Shown: positions 31,436 to 41,219, counted from the first letter of the stretch. The stretch is 64,000 nt of DNA from Planctomycetota bacterium (GCA_029260755.1 JAJDCQ010000099.1:47211-111210); one strand, 5' to 3'. Numbers and translations are program-made. The notes: generated by a model from the sequence alone, not told the origin.

Positions 31436-32110
31436 TCAGGCGTCGGGCGCGCCGAGGTTCGGCCCGAGGAGCTCCCGCAGGCAGGCCATGACCCGGGGCG
31501 GCGCGTCTCCGAGCACCCAGGCCGCGTCCAGCCAGAGGCCCGGACACGTCTGGCTCTCGACGCGACCCTCGCGGATCTCCCGGACGGCGAAGCGGCCGTC
31601 GTCTCCGAGGACGTGGACGTGAATCGCGCCGCGCGCCTGATCGATCGCCCAGTATTCGCGGACGCCGTGGGCCTCGTACTCGGGGCGCTTCTCGTGGAGG
31701 TCCCGCCGACGCGCCGCGGGCGTGTCGGAGACGACCTCGATCACGAGGTCGGCCGGCCCGTCGAGGCAGTCGTCGCCGAGAAGCTCCTGGCGGCCGGCCG
31801 AGACGAGGAACAGGTCGGGCTGGCGGATCAGATCGGGCCCGAGGCGCATCGAGTAGGGCTCGGCGTGGACGCTCCCCGCGGCCGTCTCCTCGACGAACGG
31901 CTTGAGGACCGCCATGAGGAAGGCGCAGATGAGGTCGTGAGCCTTCTCGACGGGCGACATGACGACCAGCTCCCCGTGGGCGAGCTCGCAGACCCGGCCC
32001 TCGAAGGCGCTCGAGAGCTCGAAGAACTCGGCCTCGCCGGTGCAGGCGAAGGTCACCTCGACCGGCTCCCGGTCGACGGCCACTCCGTTGGCGTTCACGG
32101 TCACGCCCAT
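31436..32110 (-). CDS. Uma2-family putative restriction-endonuclease-fold protein
   Basis: 224 residues from the ATG at 32110, set by a strong GGAGGAG nine bases upstream. The PD-(D/E)xK-type core of Uma2 (DUF820) is visible: ELVVMSPVEKAHDLICAFL, RQPDLFLVS (the conserved P-D), LVIEVVSDTPAARRRDLHEKRPEYEAHGVREYWAID. Uma2 proteins are abundant in cyanobacteria and planctomycetes, and their biological role is not settled. The gene lies between the FtsX permease and the divergent kinase-TPR gene. A mobile or selfish character is possible, but no flanking repeat was seen. Confidence 0.85.
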   Translation of the reverse strand: MGVTVNANGVAVDREPVEVTFACTGEAEFFELSSAFEGRVCELAHGELVVMSPVEKAHDLICAFLMAVLKPFVEETAAGSVHAEPYSMRLGPDLIRQPDLFLVSAGRQELLGDDCLDGPADLVIEVVSDTPAARRRDLHEKRPEYEAHGVREYWAIDQARGAIHVHVLGDDGRFAVREIREGRVESQTCPGLWLDAAWVLGDAPPRVMACLRELLGPNLGAPDA

Positions 32111-32204
32111 GACGACTCCTCCAACGGCAGCATACCATCTCCCCCCGACACGGGGCCGGGCCGGGCGCTCGCATGGCCCGCGCCGCCGTGCCATCCTCCC
32201 GACC

Positions 32205-34094
32205 GTGGACAGGATCGGCCCCTACGAGATCCGCGGCGAGCTCGGGCGAGGTGGCGCCGGCGTCGTCTACCGCGCCCACGACCCGCGCCTGCGCCGGGAC
32301 GTCGCGATCAAGACGCTCCTCGACGTCGACGCGAGCCCGACCCAGCTCCGCCGGTTCGGCCGCGAGGCGCGGGCTCTCGCCCAGCTCCGGCATCCCAACA
32401 TCGTCGCGGTCCACGAGGTCGGCGAGGACGCCGAGGGGCGGCCCTACCTCGTCATGGACCTCGTCGAGGGGATCACCCTCGAGGACCGGCTCGCGGGGGG
32501 CGGCCCGCTCGATCCGCGCGAGGCGGCCGGCCTGGCCCAGAAGATCGCCGAGGGCCTCGCCGCCGGCCACGCCCAGGGCATCCTCCACCGCGACGTGAAG
32601 CCCGAGAACATCATTCTGACGCCCGACGGCGAGCCGCACCTCACCGACTACGGCCTCGCCAAGGACCTCAGCTCGTCGCAGTCGGGGACCGTCTCCATCA
32701 AGGGCCGCTACATCGGAACGCCCGGCTTCTGGTCGCCGGAGCAGGCGAGCGGCGACGAGGAGAAGATGGGTCCGGCGACCGACGTCTACGGTCTCGGCGC
32801 GACCCTGTTCGCGATGCTGACGGGACGGCCCGTCTTCGAGACCAAGCGGTTGACCGAGGCGATCATCGCCGCCCTCTCGAAACGTCCGGACGCTCCGAGC
32901 GAGGTGCGCGACGCCATCCCCGAGGAGCTCGACGAGATCGTCCTGCGCTGCCTCGAGAAGGAGCCGGGGGAACGCTACGCCGACGGGCGCGAGCTCGCGG
33001 AGACAGTCGGCCGGTTCCTGAAGGGGGAGTCGGTCGCACCGGTGTCGACTCAGCGACGCGGTCGGTTCGCGCCCGTCGAGGCCGAGACCGATCGAGCGGC
33101 GGCGCCGGCGCGAGTGCCGCGAGGGCAACGCCGCTCCGGTGCCGGCGCCCTCGTCGCCGCCGCGATGGGCTTCGCCTTCGTCGGCGGTGCGCTCGGCGCG
33201 ACCTTCGTATTCGCCGGTCGTCACGGCGGCGGAGGCGGAAGCACCGCCGAGAGGCTCGAGGCGCGGGCTACCTACCTCCAGTCCATGCTCGATCAGTACG
33301 AGCGGACGGCGAGGGGGCTCGAGGAGCGCCTGACTGACTCCGAGGCCGAGGCCCGGGCGTTGCGCGACGAGATCGCCGCTCTGCGTCGAGCGGGCGGAGT
33401 AGCGACCCCCGATCGAACCCCGGAGTCGGGCGACGGACCGAGGCTGCCGTCTGCGAACGGAGGCGCGACGCCGGCTCTCTCTGCAAGACCGAACGACCCC
33501 TCCTGGTCGCCCTACGATCCGACGAACGTGGCCCTGCTCGAACAGCGCGGTGCGGAGAGCTTCGAGAGAGGGGACCTCGAGTCGGCGGTGGAGAGCTTCA
33601 CGAAGGCGATCGCTCTCGATCCGGGCCTCGCGCGCATCTGGCACAACCGCGGCGCGGTGAGGAGACGCCAGGGCGACCTCGACGAAGCCATCGCCGACCT
33701 CTCGAAGGCGATCGAGCTCGAGCCGACGCTCGAAAGGGCGTGGTTTCTCCGAGGTTGCACTCAGGGTGGCAGGGGCGCCTACGCGATGGCGACTGCCGAT
33801 CTCACCCGCTCGATCGAGCTCGCACCGGAGGCTGCGGACGCCTGGAGGGTCCGAGGCGCAGTGAAGGGTGCGCTCAGGGATTGGGATGGGGCGCTCACCG
33901 ACCTCGAGAGGTCGCTCGAGCTCGACTCGACGGACCCGGAGGCTTGGTTCAACTTCGGCGTCGTGACTCGCGAGAAGGGGGAGCTCACGAAGGCACTCGC
34001 CGCCTTCGAGGAGGCCGCGCGCCTCGGGCTCCAGGATCCTCGTGTCGGTGCGTCGATCGCGGACATCAAACGTCGCGTCGCCGACGAACGCTAG
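32205..34094 (+). CDS. Transmembrane Ser/Thr protein kinase with extracytoplasmic coiled coil and TPRs
   Basis: 629 residues from a GTG at 32205 (MDRIGPYEIRGELGRGG). Kinase motifs are complete: GRGGAG, VAIK (33-36), HRDVKPEN (128-135) and TDYG (147-150), where DFG is the tolerated DYG. A TM follows (GALVAAAMGFAFVGGALGATFVF, about 312-336), then a coiled coil (YERTARGLEERLTDSEAEARA) and four or five TPRs (SFTKAIALDPGLARIWHNRG; DLSKAIELEPTLERAWFLRG; DLTRSIELAPEAADAWRVRG). Cytoplasmic kinase, outside TPR sensor. The stop codon shares a CTAG palindrome with that of the convergent ATPase gene. Substrates unknown. Confidence 0.9.
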   Translation: MDRIGPYEIRGELGRGGAGVVYRAHDPRLRRDVAIKTLLDVDASPTQLRRFGREARALAQLRHPNIVAVHEVGEDAEGRPYLVMDLVEGITLEDRLAGGGPLDPREAAGLAQKIAEGLAAGHAQGILHRDVKPENIILTPDGEPHLTDYGLAKDLSSSQSGTVSIKGRYIGTPGFWSPEQASGDEEKMGPATDVYGLGATLFAMLTGRPVFETKRLTEAIIAALSKRPDAPSEVRDAIPEELDEIVLRCLEKEPGERYADGRELAETVGRFLKGESVAPVSTQRRGRFAPVEAETDRAAAPARVPRGQRRSGAGALVAAAMGFAFVGGALGATFVFAGRHGGGGGSTAERLEARATYLQSMLDQYERTARGLEERLTDSEAEARALRDEIAALRRAGGVATPDRTPESGDGPRLPSANGGATPALSARPNDPSWSPYDPTNVALLEQRGAESFERGDLESAVESFTKAIALDPGLARIWHNRGAVRRRQGDLDEAIADLSKAIELEPTLERAWFLRGCTQGGRGAYAMATADLTRSIELAPEAADAWRVRGAVKGALRDWDGALTDLERSLELDSTDPEAWFNFGVVTREKGELTKALAAFEEAARLGLQDPRVGASIADIKRRVADER

Positions 34095-34762
34095 TCGAGT
34101 TTCCCGTCTCGAAGCTCCAGCACCCGCCCCGCCTGGGCCGCCAGCTCCGAGGCGTGGGTCACCATCACCAGCGCGACGCCCTGCTCGGCGTTCAGCTCGA
34201 ACAGCAACTTCGCGAGCGCCTCGGCGCCCGCGCGGTCGAGCGAGCCGGTCGGCTCGTCGGCGAGCAGCAGTCGCGGGCGGTTGATGAGCGCCCTCACGAC
34301 CGACGCTCGCTGGCACTCGCCGCCCGACAGCTCGCCCGGGCGGTGGTCGAGCCGGTGACCGAGGCCGACGCGTTCCAGCAGCTCGCGGGCTCGCTTCTCG
34401 GCGTCTTCGCGACCTTCCGCGGCGACGAGGGTCGGGACGAGGGCGTTCTCGAGGACACTGAGCTGGGGCAGGAGGTGATGGAGCTGGAAGACGAAGCCGA
34501 CCTTGCTCGAGCGGAGGGCGGCGAGGGCGTCCTCATCCAGGCTCGCCGCGTCGTTGCCGTCGAGGACCACCTTGCCGGCGGTCGGCTGGTCGAGCGTCCC
34601 GATGATGTTGAGCAACGTCGTCTTGCCGCACCCCGAGGGGCCGACGATCGCGATCGACTCGCCCGCGTCGATGGCGAGATCGACGCCGCCGAGGATCGCG
34701 GTGTCGCCGATCGTCTTCGTGATGCCGGTGAGCTCGACGATCTTCGCCGCGTCGCCGGTCAC
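34091..34762 (-). CDS. ABC transporter ATP-binding protein, LolD/MacB type
   Basis: 223 residues from a GTG at 34762 that overlaps the stop of the PQQ-propeller gene (GTGA). Walker A GPSGCGKTT, Q-loop FQLHHLLPQLSV, signature LSGGECQRASVVRAL, Walker B LLLADEPTGSLD and H-loop VTHASELA are all present. LolD-like ATPases power FtsX-family permeases. The best candidate partner is the 1089-residue permease at 28126-31395. It forms a tight three-gene operon with the glycosyltransferase and a PQQ-like propeller, which suggests envelope assembly or export. Confidence 0.92.
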   Translation of the reverse strand: MTGDAAKIVELTGITKTIGDTAILGGVDLAIDAGESIAIVGPSGCGKTTLLNIIGTLDQPTAGKVVLDGNDAASLDEDALAALRSSKVGFVFQLHHLLPQLSVLENALVPTLVAAEGREDAEKRARELLERVGLGHRLDHRPGELSGGECQRASVVRALINRPRLLLADEPTGSLDRAGAEALAKLLFELNAEQGVALVMVTHASELAAQAGRVLELRDGKLD

Positions 34763-35889
34763 TTCTTCTTGCCGAACGCGCTCACGACGCCCTCGTCCGA
34801 GCCGATGATGATCATCCCGTCGACGATGGCGGGCGAGGTGATGTCGTCGCTCACCTCGGCCGTCCAGAGCTCCTTGCCGTTCGCGAGGTCGAGGATGAAC
34901 AGCATCCCTCCTGACGACACGACGACGCGGTTCCCGGCGATCACCGGCGAGAACGGCGGCCGCTCGGTGTCGTAGACCCACCTCTTCTTGCCGGTCTTGC
35001 GGTCGAGAGCGTAGATCCGGCCGTCGTCGGCGCCGAAGATGATCCGGTCCTTCCCGACCGCCGGCGTCGTGAACGCCTCGCTCTCGGCGTCGGTGTTCGT
35101 CCACTCGACCTTGCCGGCGTCCACGTCGACCGCGCTCAGGCTGCCGTCGCGCGTCCCGGCGTAGGCGATCTTGCCGATCAGCGCGACGCCGCCCGCCACC
35201 TGGCGGTCGTCGCCGAGCGGCACGTCGCGGAGCTTCCTCTGCTCGGCGATCGAGAAGACGTGCAGCGCCGCCGCGCAGCTCCCCATCACGATCCGCCCTT
35301 CGCCGACCGAGACCGATCCGTCGCAGCGGTCGGACTCCGATGTCTTCCAGAGCCGCTCGCCCGTCTTGCCGTCGACGCAGTGGATCTCGCCGGTCGCCTG
35401 CGCGGTGACGATGATCCCGAGCTTCCCGCCCTCGAGGGCGACGCGGTTCGCGCTGCCCATGACGTTGTCCTCGACGTCGTACTTCCAGGCGACCTCGCCC
35501 GAGTCGGCCCGGATCGCGTAGAGCAGCCCGTTCATGCTGCCGACGACGACGAGCTCATCGACGTAGAGCGGCGGCGCGGTGAACGCGTCGGGGTTGACGT
35601 CGCGGCGCCAGAGCTCCTTGCCGCCGTGGTCCAGCGCGAACAGCACGCCCTTCTCGTGGGTGAAGTAGATCCGGCCTCCGCCGGCGATCGGCGGCTGGTA
35701 GACCGTCTCGCCGGCCTCGAACCGCCAGAGCTGCACCGGGGCGTCGGGGACCTCGCTCGTCGCCCGGCCGGACAGGTCGTAGTCGCCGTGGTAGGAGGGC
35801 CAGGCGGGCGCCTTCTCGTCGCCGGCGCTCGCGGCGGCCGTGGCGATCAGGGCGACTCCGAGGACCGGGGCGATCGCTCGGGCTCTCAT
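34759..35889 (-). CDS. PQQ-like beta-propeller protein, exported (376 aa)
   Basis: Signal peptide MRARAIAPVLGVALIATAAASAG, then a propeller of PQQ-like blades: WPSYHGDYDLSGR at the start and repeated blades ending in ALDHGGKELW, AIRADSGEVAW, CVDGKTGERLW, ALDRKTGKKRW and ILDLANGKELW. The repeated (A/C)xDxxTGxxxW pattern defines the fold. No PQQ cofactor residues can be claimed; many such proteins are scaffolds similar to BamB. It overlaps both neighbours by 4 bp (ATGA with the glycosyltransferase, GTGA with the ATPase), so it belongs to an envelope-related operon. Confidence 0.88.
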   Translation of the reverse strand: MRARAIAPVLGVALIATAAASAGDEKAPAWPSYHGDYDLSGRATSEVPDAPVQLWRFEAGETVYQPPIAGGGRIYFTHEKGVLFALDHGGKELWRRDVNPDAFTAPPLYVDELVVVGSMNGLLYAIRADSGEVAWKYDVEDNVMGSANRVALEGGKLGIIVTAQATGEIHCVDGKTGERLWKTSESDRCDGSVSVGEGRIVMGSCAAALHVFSIAEQRKLRDVPLGDDRQVAGGVALIGKIAYAGTRDGSLSAVDVDAGKVEWTNTDAESEAFTTPAVGKDRIIFGADDGRIYALDRKTGKKRWVYDTERPPFSPVIAGNRVVVSSGGMLFILDLANGKELWTAEVSDDITSPAIVDGMIIIGSDEGVVSAFGKKK

Positions 35890-37223
35890 GACGGGCTCCC
35901 TTCGGGCGATCGCTTCGCCGCGGCGATCGCGACGGCGCGCTCGTAGACGGCGAGCGTCGCCTGCGCCATCGAGGCGAGGCCGAGCTTCTTCAGGACGGCC
36001 TCCCGCCCGGTCCGGCCGAGCTCCTGGAGATGCGTCCGGTCGGTGAGGAGCGCGCCGAGCGACCGGGCCGGCTCCTCGGGATCGTCGGGATCGTAGAGGA
36101 CGCCGCCGCCGGTCGCCTCGATCAGCTCGGGGAAGGCGCCGCGTCGCGGGAGGACCGACGGCACGCCCGCGGCCAGCGCCTCGATGACGGACGTCCCGTA
36201 GGCGATTCCATTCGGCGCCGGCACCGAGAAGACGGTGAGCGACGCCATGAACTCGCTCCGCGCGTCGGGGTCGAAGTCGTCGACGATCCGGAAGGCGTCC
36301 GCCGCGCCGCGGGTCGCCACCTTCTCGCGCAGCTCGGCGATGATCGCGTCGTCGGCCGCCGCCTTCCCGCCGGACGCGTGCAGGCGCAGGTTCGCGAAGC
36401 CGGGCCGGTCGCGCAGCTCGAGGAAGGCGTCGACGAGGACGCGCAGCCCGAGCGGCTCCGACATCTGGGCGAGGAAGCCGATCACCGGCGGGTCGTTCGG
36501 CAGCTCGGAGCGCTTCGCGGTCGTGGCGTCCGTCCCGATCGGGACGACGTGGATCCGCTCGTCCGGGATCCGCATCCGGTCGCGCATCACCTCGCCGTAG
36601 TGGCGGCTCACGGCGACGAAGGCGTCGACCTCGCGGCCCTGCTCGGCCATCAGCTCCCAGACGTGCCCCCGGTAGGGCTCCTCCATGTCGTCGATCCAGA
36701 CGTCCTCGTCCTGGAGCGAGCACACGAGAGGGACACCCAGGCGGCGCTTGATCTCCAGCCCGATTCCCAGCAGCATCGGGTTCGAGATGTGAACCACGTC
36801 GGGTCGCTCGGCCCGATCGAGCCACTGGATGAGGCGCTCCAGCTCCTTTCTCTGGTTGCCCTCGGCCCCCTTCTGCATCGAGAGGGTCATCTCGCCGAGA
36901 TCCTCGGCCTGGGCCGAGCCGGCCTTGCGGGCGGCCATGCGGAGGAGCGGACCGGCGTCGAGGAGCGAGTCGAGCCAGCGGGGCGTGCGGCGGAACAGGC
37001 CGTAGTTCTGCTGGAGGTAAGAGTTGATCCCGCCGAAGAAGATCGGGGACTGCTGCGTCGCATCGAGGGTATCCAGGATGTGAGGCAGGTACAGCGGCAC
37101 CGCCGTGACGTCGTGCCCCGCGCGGTGGAGCGCCCGCACGACGGACAGGTCCCGGACGCAGTTCTCGCAGTAGTAGTTGTCGCCCGACCCCGGAACGACC
37201 TGGACGATCCTCATGTCGGCCAT
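35886..37223 (-). CDS. GT4-family glycosyltransferase
   Basis: 445 residues from the ATG at 37223 (MADMRIVQVVPG); an ATG three codons later (37214) is equally plausible and neither has a clear ribosome-binding site. The GT-B fold is visible: an N-terminal Rossmann part with HRAGHDVTAVPLYLP and VVHISNPMLLGIG, and the C-terminal donor site GIAYGTSVIEALAAGVPSVL...AFPELIEATGGGVLYDPDDPE with the EX7E arrangement. It would transfer a sugar from a nucleotide donor to an unknown acceptor. It heads the operon with the PQQ propeller and LolD-like ATPase. Only 37 bp separate it from the divergent large propeller gene, so their promoters must overlap. Confidence 0.88.
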   Translation of the reverse strand: MADMRIVQVVPGSGDNYYCENCVRDLSVVRALHRAGHDVTAVPLYLPHILDTLDATQQSPIFFGGINSYLQQNYGLFRRTPRWLDSLLDAGPLLRMAARKAGSAQAEDLGEMTLSMQKGAEGNQRKELERLIQWLDRAERPDVVHISNPMLLGIGLEIKRRLGVPLVCSLQDEDVWIDDMEEPYRGHVWELMAEQGREVDAFVAVSRHYGEVMRDRMRIPDERIHVVPIGTDATTAKRSELPNDPPVIGFLAQMSEPLGLRVLVDAFLELRDRPGFANLRLHASGGKAAADDAIIAELREKVATRGAADAFRIVDDFDPDARSEFMASLTVFSVPAPNGIAYGTSVIEALAAGVPSVLPRRGAFPELIEATGGGVLYDPDDPEEPARSLGALLTDRTHLQELGRTGREAVLKKLGLASMAQATLAVYERAVAIAAAKRSPEGSPS

Positions 37224-37260
37224 ACAGTATCGAAAGCCCAATCGCAGGGAAAGAGCAGCC

Positions 37261-40200
37261 ATGCTTAGAGTTCGCTTCGTGATCGCCCTCGTCGCCGTGA
37301 TGCTCCTCTGCCTCCCGGGCGCCTCCGCGCGCGCCGACGACGAGGTCCGCGGATGGCTCCAGTGGCGGGGCCCCGACCAGAACGGCACCTCCCAGGAGAA
37401 GGGGCTCCCCGAGAGCTGGAAGCTCGACGGCGAGAACCACCGCTGGCACGTCGACCTCAAGGGGCGCGGCACGCCGTTGATCGCCAGCGGCCGCGTCTTC
37501 ACCTGGGGATACCGCGGCGAGCGCGACGAGCTCGTCGAGGTGCTCGCCTGCCTCGACGAGGCGACCGGGAAGACGCTCTGGGAGCGCGAGTTCCGCGACT
37601 TCATGAGCGACGTCATCTACGACCGGTACTCCATCGGCAGCCCGGTGATCGACGCCGAGACGGCCAGGCTCTACCTGATGACGTCGACGGGGCAGTTCAC
37701 CTGCTTCACCCTCGACGGAGAGCTCGTCTGGGAACATTCGATGATGGAGGAGTTCGGGCGCAACACCTACCCGAACGGCCGGACGGGCGCGCCGACGATC
37801 GAGGGCGACCTCGTGATCGTCCGCGGCGTCTCCAACAACTGGGGTCGCCAGGGCCCACCCCGCGACCGCTTCTACGCGTTCGACAAGCGCACCGGCGAGC
37901 CGGTCTGGGCCTCGACCGCGGGCAAGGGCCCGCCGTTCCTGAAGGACAGCTGCTTCGCGACGCCGGTCTACGACTGGTGGGAGGGCCGGCGCGTCTTCTA
38001 CACCGGCCTCGGCTCGGGCTCGATCGTCTGCATCAACGCCTGGACCGGGAAGCCGCTCTGGCGGAGCCAGCAGATCGTCGGCGGGATCAACTCCTCGGTC
38101 CTGCGGCACGGCGGCAACCTCCTGGCGATCCACGGCCGCCAGAACCTCGACACGACCGAGACCGGGCGGATGCTCGCGCTGAAGCTTCCGACGGCCGAGC
38201 GGGTCGCCGCGAGCGGCAAGGATCTCCTCGAGCTCGGCAAGGCGGACGAGGCCTGGCGAAACGACCTCTCGATGTTCACGAGCTCGCCGGTGCTCGTCGG
38301 CGACCGGATCTACCAGGTCACGCAGACGGGCGACCTCTACTGCGTCGACGCGACCAGCGGGAAGAAGCTCTGGCACGAGAAGCTCGGGCCGAGCCAGATT
38401 CACGCGTCGCCGCTGTACGCCGACGGCAAGCTCTACGTGCCAATGAACAATGGCAGCTTCTTCATCATCCGTCCGGGGGAGCAGGGCGCCGAGGTGCTGG
38501 CGAAGGTGCAGCTGCGCGGCAACTGCCTCGGCTCGCCGGCGGCCTGGAACGGCAAGGTCTACGTCCACACGACCGAGCGCCTCTACTGCTTCGGCATCGA
38601 CGGCGACACCGACGCGGCGAACCTGCCGGCCGCGCCGGCGGCGGTGAAGTACGGCAAGCCGGGCGACGCGGTGGCCCTGCAGATCGTGCCGAACGAGGTG
38701 CTGCTTCGCCCCGGTGACACGGCCACGTTCCGCGCCTGGACGATCGACGCCCGCGGCCAGCGGGTGCGCGAGGTGACCGAGAAGCTCGCGTGGGCGAAGT
38801 TCATCCCGCCGACGGCGAAGGTGAAGGCGAAGCTCGACGCCGACTTCGACGGCGAGGGCAAGCTCGTCGCCGGCGAGGACGCGCAGGCCTCGGCCGGCGC
38901 CTTCAAGGCGACCCTCGGCGAGCTCTCGGCGACGATCCGCGGGCGCGTCGTCGTGAACCTCCCGTATGAGGAGAACTTCGAGGGCTACGACCTGAAGGTC
39001 GACCACGCGACCGAGGGCGTGAAGTTCGCCTTCCCGCCGCTCCCCTGGCTCGGCGCGCGGTTCCGGTGGGAGGTCCGCGAGGCGCACGGAAGCCGCGTGC
39101 TCGCGAAGACGACCGACAACCTGATCCTCCACCGGGCGGTCACGTTCGTCGGCCACCCGGCCGAGTCGAGCTACACGATCGAGGCCGACGTCCTGAGCGA
39201 CGGGAACCGGCGCGGCATGGGCGAGATGGGCGTCATCAACCAGCGCTACATCATCAAGCTCAAGGGCAACCACGATCAGATCGAGGTGAGCAGCAACATC
39301 GAGCGTCTCGCCGTGCGGAAGCCGTTCACCCTCAAGCCGAAGACGTGGTACCGGATCAAGAGCCGGGTCGACGTCGGCGAGGACGGCACCGGCGTCATCC
39401 GCGCGAAGGCCTGGGAGCGCGGCGCGCCCGAGCCGGCCGCCTGGACGATCGAGGTGACGCACCGCAACGCCCACACCCAGGGCCCCCCGGGCCTCTTCGG
39501 CCTCTCGCCGCACCCGCAGTTCCGGGTCTACGTCGACAACCTGAAGATCACGCCGAGCGGCCCGCTCGCGGCCGTCACCGACGGCGACTGGCCGCAGTGG
39601 GGCCGCGACGGCAGCAAGAACATGGCGGCCCGCGCGACCGGGATCCCGATGCGCTTCGAGCCGGGCGAGGTCGGGCGCGACGGCGAGGTCGACCTCGGCG
39701 AGACCGAGAACGTGAAGTGGGTCGCCAAGCTCGGCAGCCAGACCTACGGCAACCCGACCGTCGTCGGAGGCCGGGTCTACGTCGGCACCAACAACCAGGG
39801 ACGCGGCGACGCTCGCTTCAAGGGCGACTACAGCGTCGTCCACTGCCTCGATGAGAAGACCGGCGACATCATCTGGTCGCTCACCGTGCCGAAGCTCGGC
39901 TCCGGCAAGGTCGGCGACTGGGAGTTCCTCGGCATCTGCAGCTCGCCCACGGTGATCGGCGATCGCGTCTACGTGATGACGAACCGCTGCGAGGTCATCG
40001 CCCTCGACGTGAACGGGCTCGCCGACGGCAACCAGGGCCTCACCGACGAAGGGCAGTACATGTCGATGCGCGGGACGACGCCGCTCCCGCCCGTCGAGGT
40101 GAAGCCGACCGACGCCGACATCATCTGGCGCTACGACATGCGCGACGAGCTCGGCATCTACCCGCACAACATCACGTCGAGCTCCATCCTGGCGGTCGGC

Positions 40201-41187
40201 GACGTCCTCTACTGCTCGACGAGCAACGGCGTCACCTACGACCACACCGAGACGCCGTCGCCGAAGGCGCCCGCCCTCATCGCGCTCGACCGCAAGCGCG
40301 CCGAGGACCCGAGCGCGACGCCTGCCGACATCCTGATCGGCGAGGAGGGCTCCGGGCTCAGCAAGCGGATCCTCCACGGCAACTGGACGAGCCCGTGCTG
40401 GGGCAACGCCGGCGGCCGGGACATTCTGATCTACGGCGGCCCGGGCGGCTTCCTCTACGGGTTCGATCCGAAGCCGGTGAAGGACGCGGACGGCTTCGGC
40501 GTCCTGCCCGAGCTCTGGCGGGTCGATCTGAACCCGCTCCACTACCGCTTCAAGGACGGCGATCGCAGCAAGCCGATCAAGTACGCGACGCCGAACGGGC
40601 CGAGCGAGATCATCTCGACGCCGATCTTCCACGAGGGTCGGGTCTACGTCGGGATCGGGCAGGACCCCGAGCACGGCGAGGGCATCGGCAACTTCGCGTG
40701 CGTCGATGCCGAGACCGGGAAGCTCCTCTGGGACTACCCGATCAAGCGCACGCTCAGCACGGCGTCGGCCGTCGACGGCTTCGTCTACGTCGCCGACCAC
40801 AGCGGCTTCCTCCACTGCTTCGACGCGAACGACGGGACGCTCCACTGGCGCTACGACACCGGCAGCCTGATCTGGGGCTCGACCCTCGTGACCGACGGGA
40901 AGGTCTTCATCGGCAACGAGGACGGCGACCTGACCGTCGTCGCGATCGGCCCGATGAAGGCGCTCGCCGAGCAGCACGGCGGCGGGATCGACCTCTCGCA
41001 GCGGCGCAAGAAGCTGACGATCGAGAGGGACGGCAAGAAGGTGGCGACGCTTCAGGGCAAGGACGTGACGAAGCTCGTCGAGGTGATCGTCTTCGGCAAG
41101 CCGGTCTACCTCTCGCCGGTGGTCGTCGACGACACGCTCTACGTCGGGACGATGACGCACCTCTACGCGGTGAAGAAGAAGGACTAG
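37261..41187 (+). CDS. Very large exported double PQQ-like beta-propeller protein
   Basis: 1308 residues from the ATG at 37261. Signal peptide MLRVRFVIALVAVMLLCLPG...ARADD. Two PQQ-like propellers: the first opens with WLQWRGPDQNGTSQEKGLPE (residues about 34-470), the second with WPQWGRDGSKNMAARATG (about 775-1290), each with many DxxTGxxxW-type blades. Between them (about 560-770) lies a beta-sandwich-like domain (NFEGYDLKVDHATEGVKF...; FRVYVDNLKITPS) similar to concanavalin-like carbohydrate-binding modules. It could bind a polysaccharide or oxidise a sugar or alcohol outside the cell; no catalytic residue is evident. Followed at 33 bp by the symporter operon. Confidence 0.88.
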   Translation: MLRVRFVIALVAVMLLCLPGASARADDEVRGWLQWRGPDQNGTSQEKGLPESWKLDGENHRWHVDLKGRGTPLIASGRVFTWGYRGERDELVEVLACLDEATGKTLWEREFRDFMSDVIYDRYSIGSPVIDAETARLYLMTSTGQFTCFTLDGELVWEHSMMEEFGRNTYPNGRTGAPTIEGDLVIVRGVSNNWGRQGPPRDRFYAFDKRTGEPVWASTAGKGPPFLKDSCFATPVYDWWEGRRVFYTGLGSGSIVCINAWTGKPLWRSQQIVGGINSSVLRHGGNLLAIHGRQNLDTTETGRMLALKLPTAERVAASGKDLLELGKADEAWRNDLSMFTSSPVLVGDRIYQVTQTGDLYCVDATSGKKLWHEKLGPSQIHASPLYADGKLYVPMNNGSFFIIRPGEQGAEVLAKVQLRGNCLGSPAAWNGKVYVHTTERLYCFGIDGDTDAANLPAAPAAVKYGKPGDAVALQIVPNEVLLRPGDTATFRAWTIDARGQRVREVTEKLAWAKFIPPTAKVKAKLDADFDGEGKLVAGEDAQASAGAFKATLGELSATIRGRVVVNLPYEENFEGYDLKVDHATEGVKFAFPPLPWLGARFRWEVREAHGSRVLAKTTDNLILHRAVTFVGHPAESSYTIEADVLSDGNRRGMGEMGVINQRYIIKLKGNHDQIEVSSNIERLAVRKPFTLKPKTWYRIKSRVDVGEDGTGVIRAKAWERGAPEPAAWTIEVTHRNAHTQGPPGLFGLSPHPQFRVYVDNLKITPSGPLAAVTDGDWPQWGRDGSKNMAARATGIPMRFEPGEVGRDGEVDLGETENVKWVAKLGSQTYGNPTVVGGRVYVGTNNQGRGDARFKGDYSVVHCLDEKTGDIIWSLTVPKLGSGKVGDWEFLGICSSPTVIGDRVYVMTNRCEVIALDVNGLADGNQGLTDEGQYMSMRGTTPLPPVEVKPTDADIIWRYDMRDELGIYPHNITSSSILAVGDVLYCSTSNGVTYDHTETPSPKAPALIALDRKRAEDPSATPADILIGEEGSGLSKRILHGNWTSPCWGNAGGRDILIYGGPGGFLYGFDPKPVKDADGFGVLPELWRVDLNPLHYRFKDGDRSKPIKYATPNGPSEIISTPIFHEGRVYVGIGQDPEHGEGIGNFACVDAETGKLLWDYPIKRTLSTASAVDGFVYVADHSGFLHCFDANDGTLHWRYDTGSLIWGSTLVTDGKVFIGNEDGDLTVVAIGPMKALAEQHGGGIDLSQRRKKLTIERDGKKVATLQGKDVTKLVEVIVFGKPVYLSPVVVDDTLYVGTMTHLYAVKKKD

Positions 41188-41219
41188 CGAGTCCCGAAGG
41201 AAGAAGCGAGCCCAACCCC

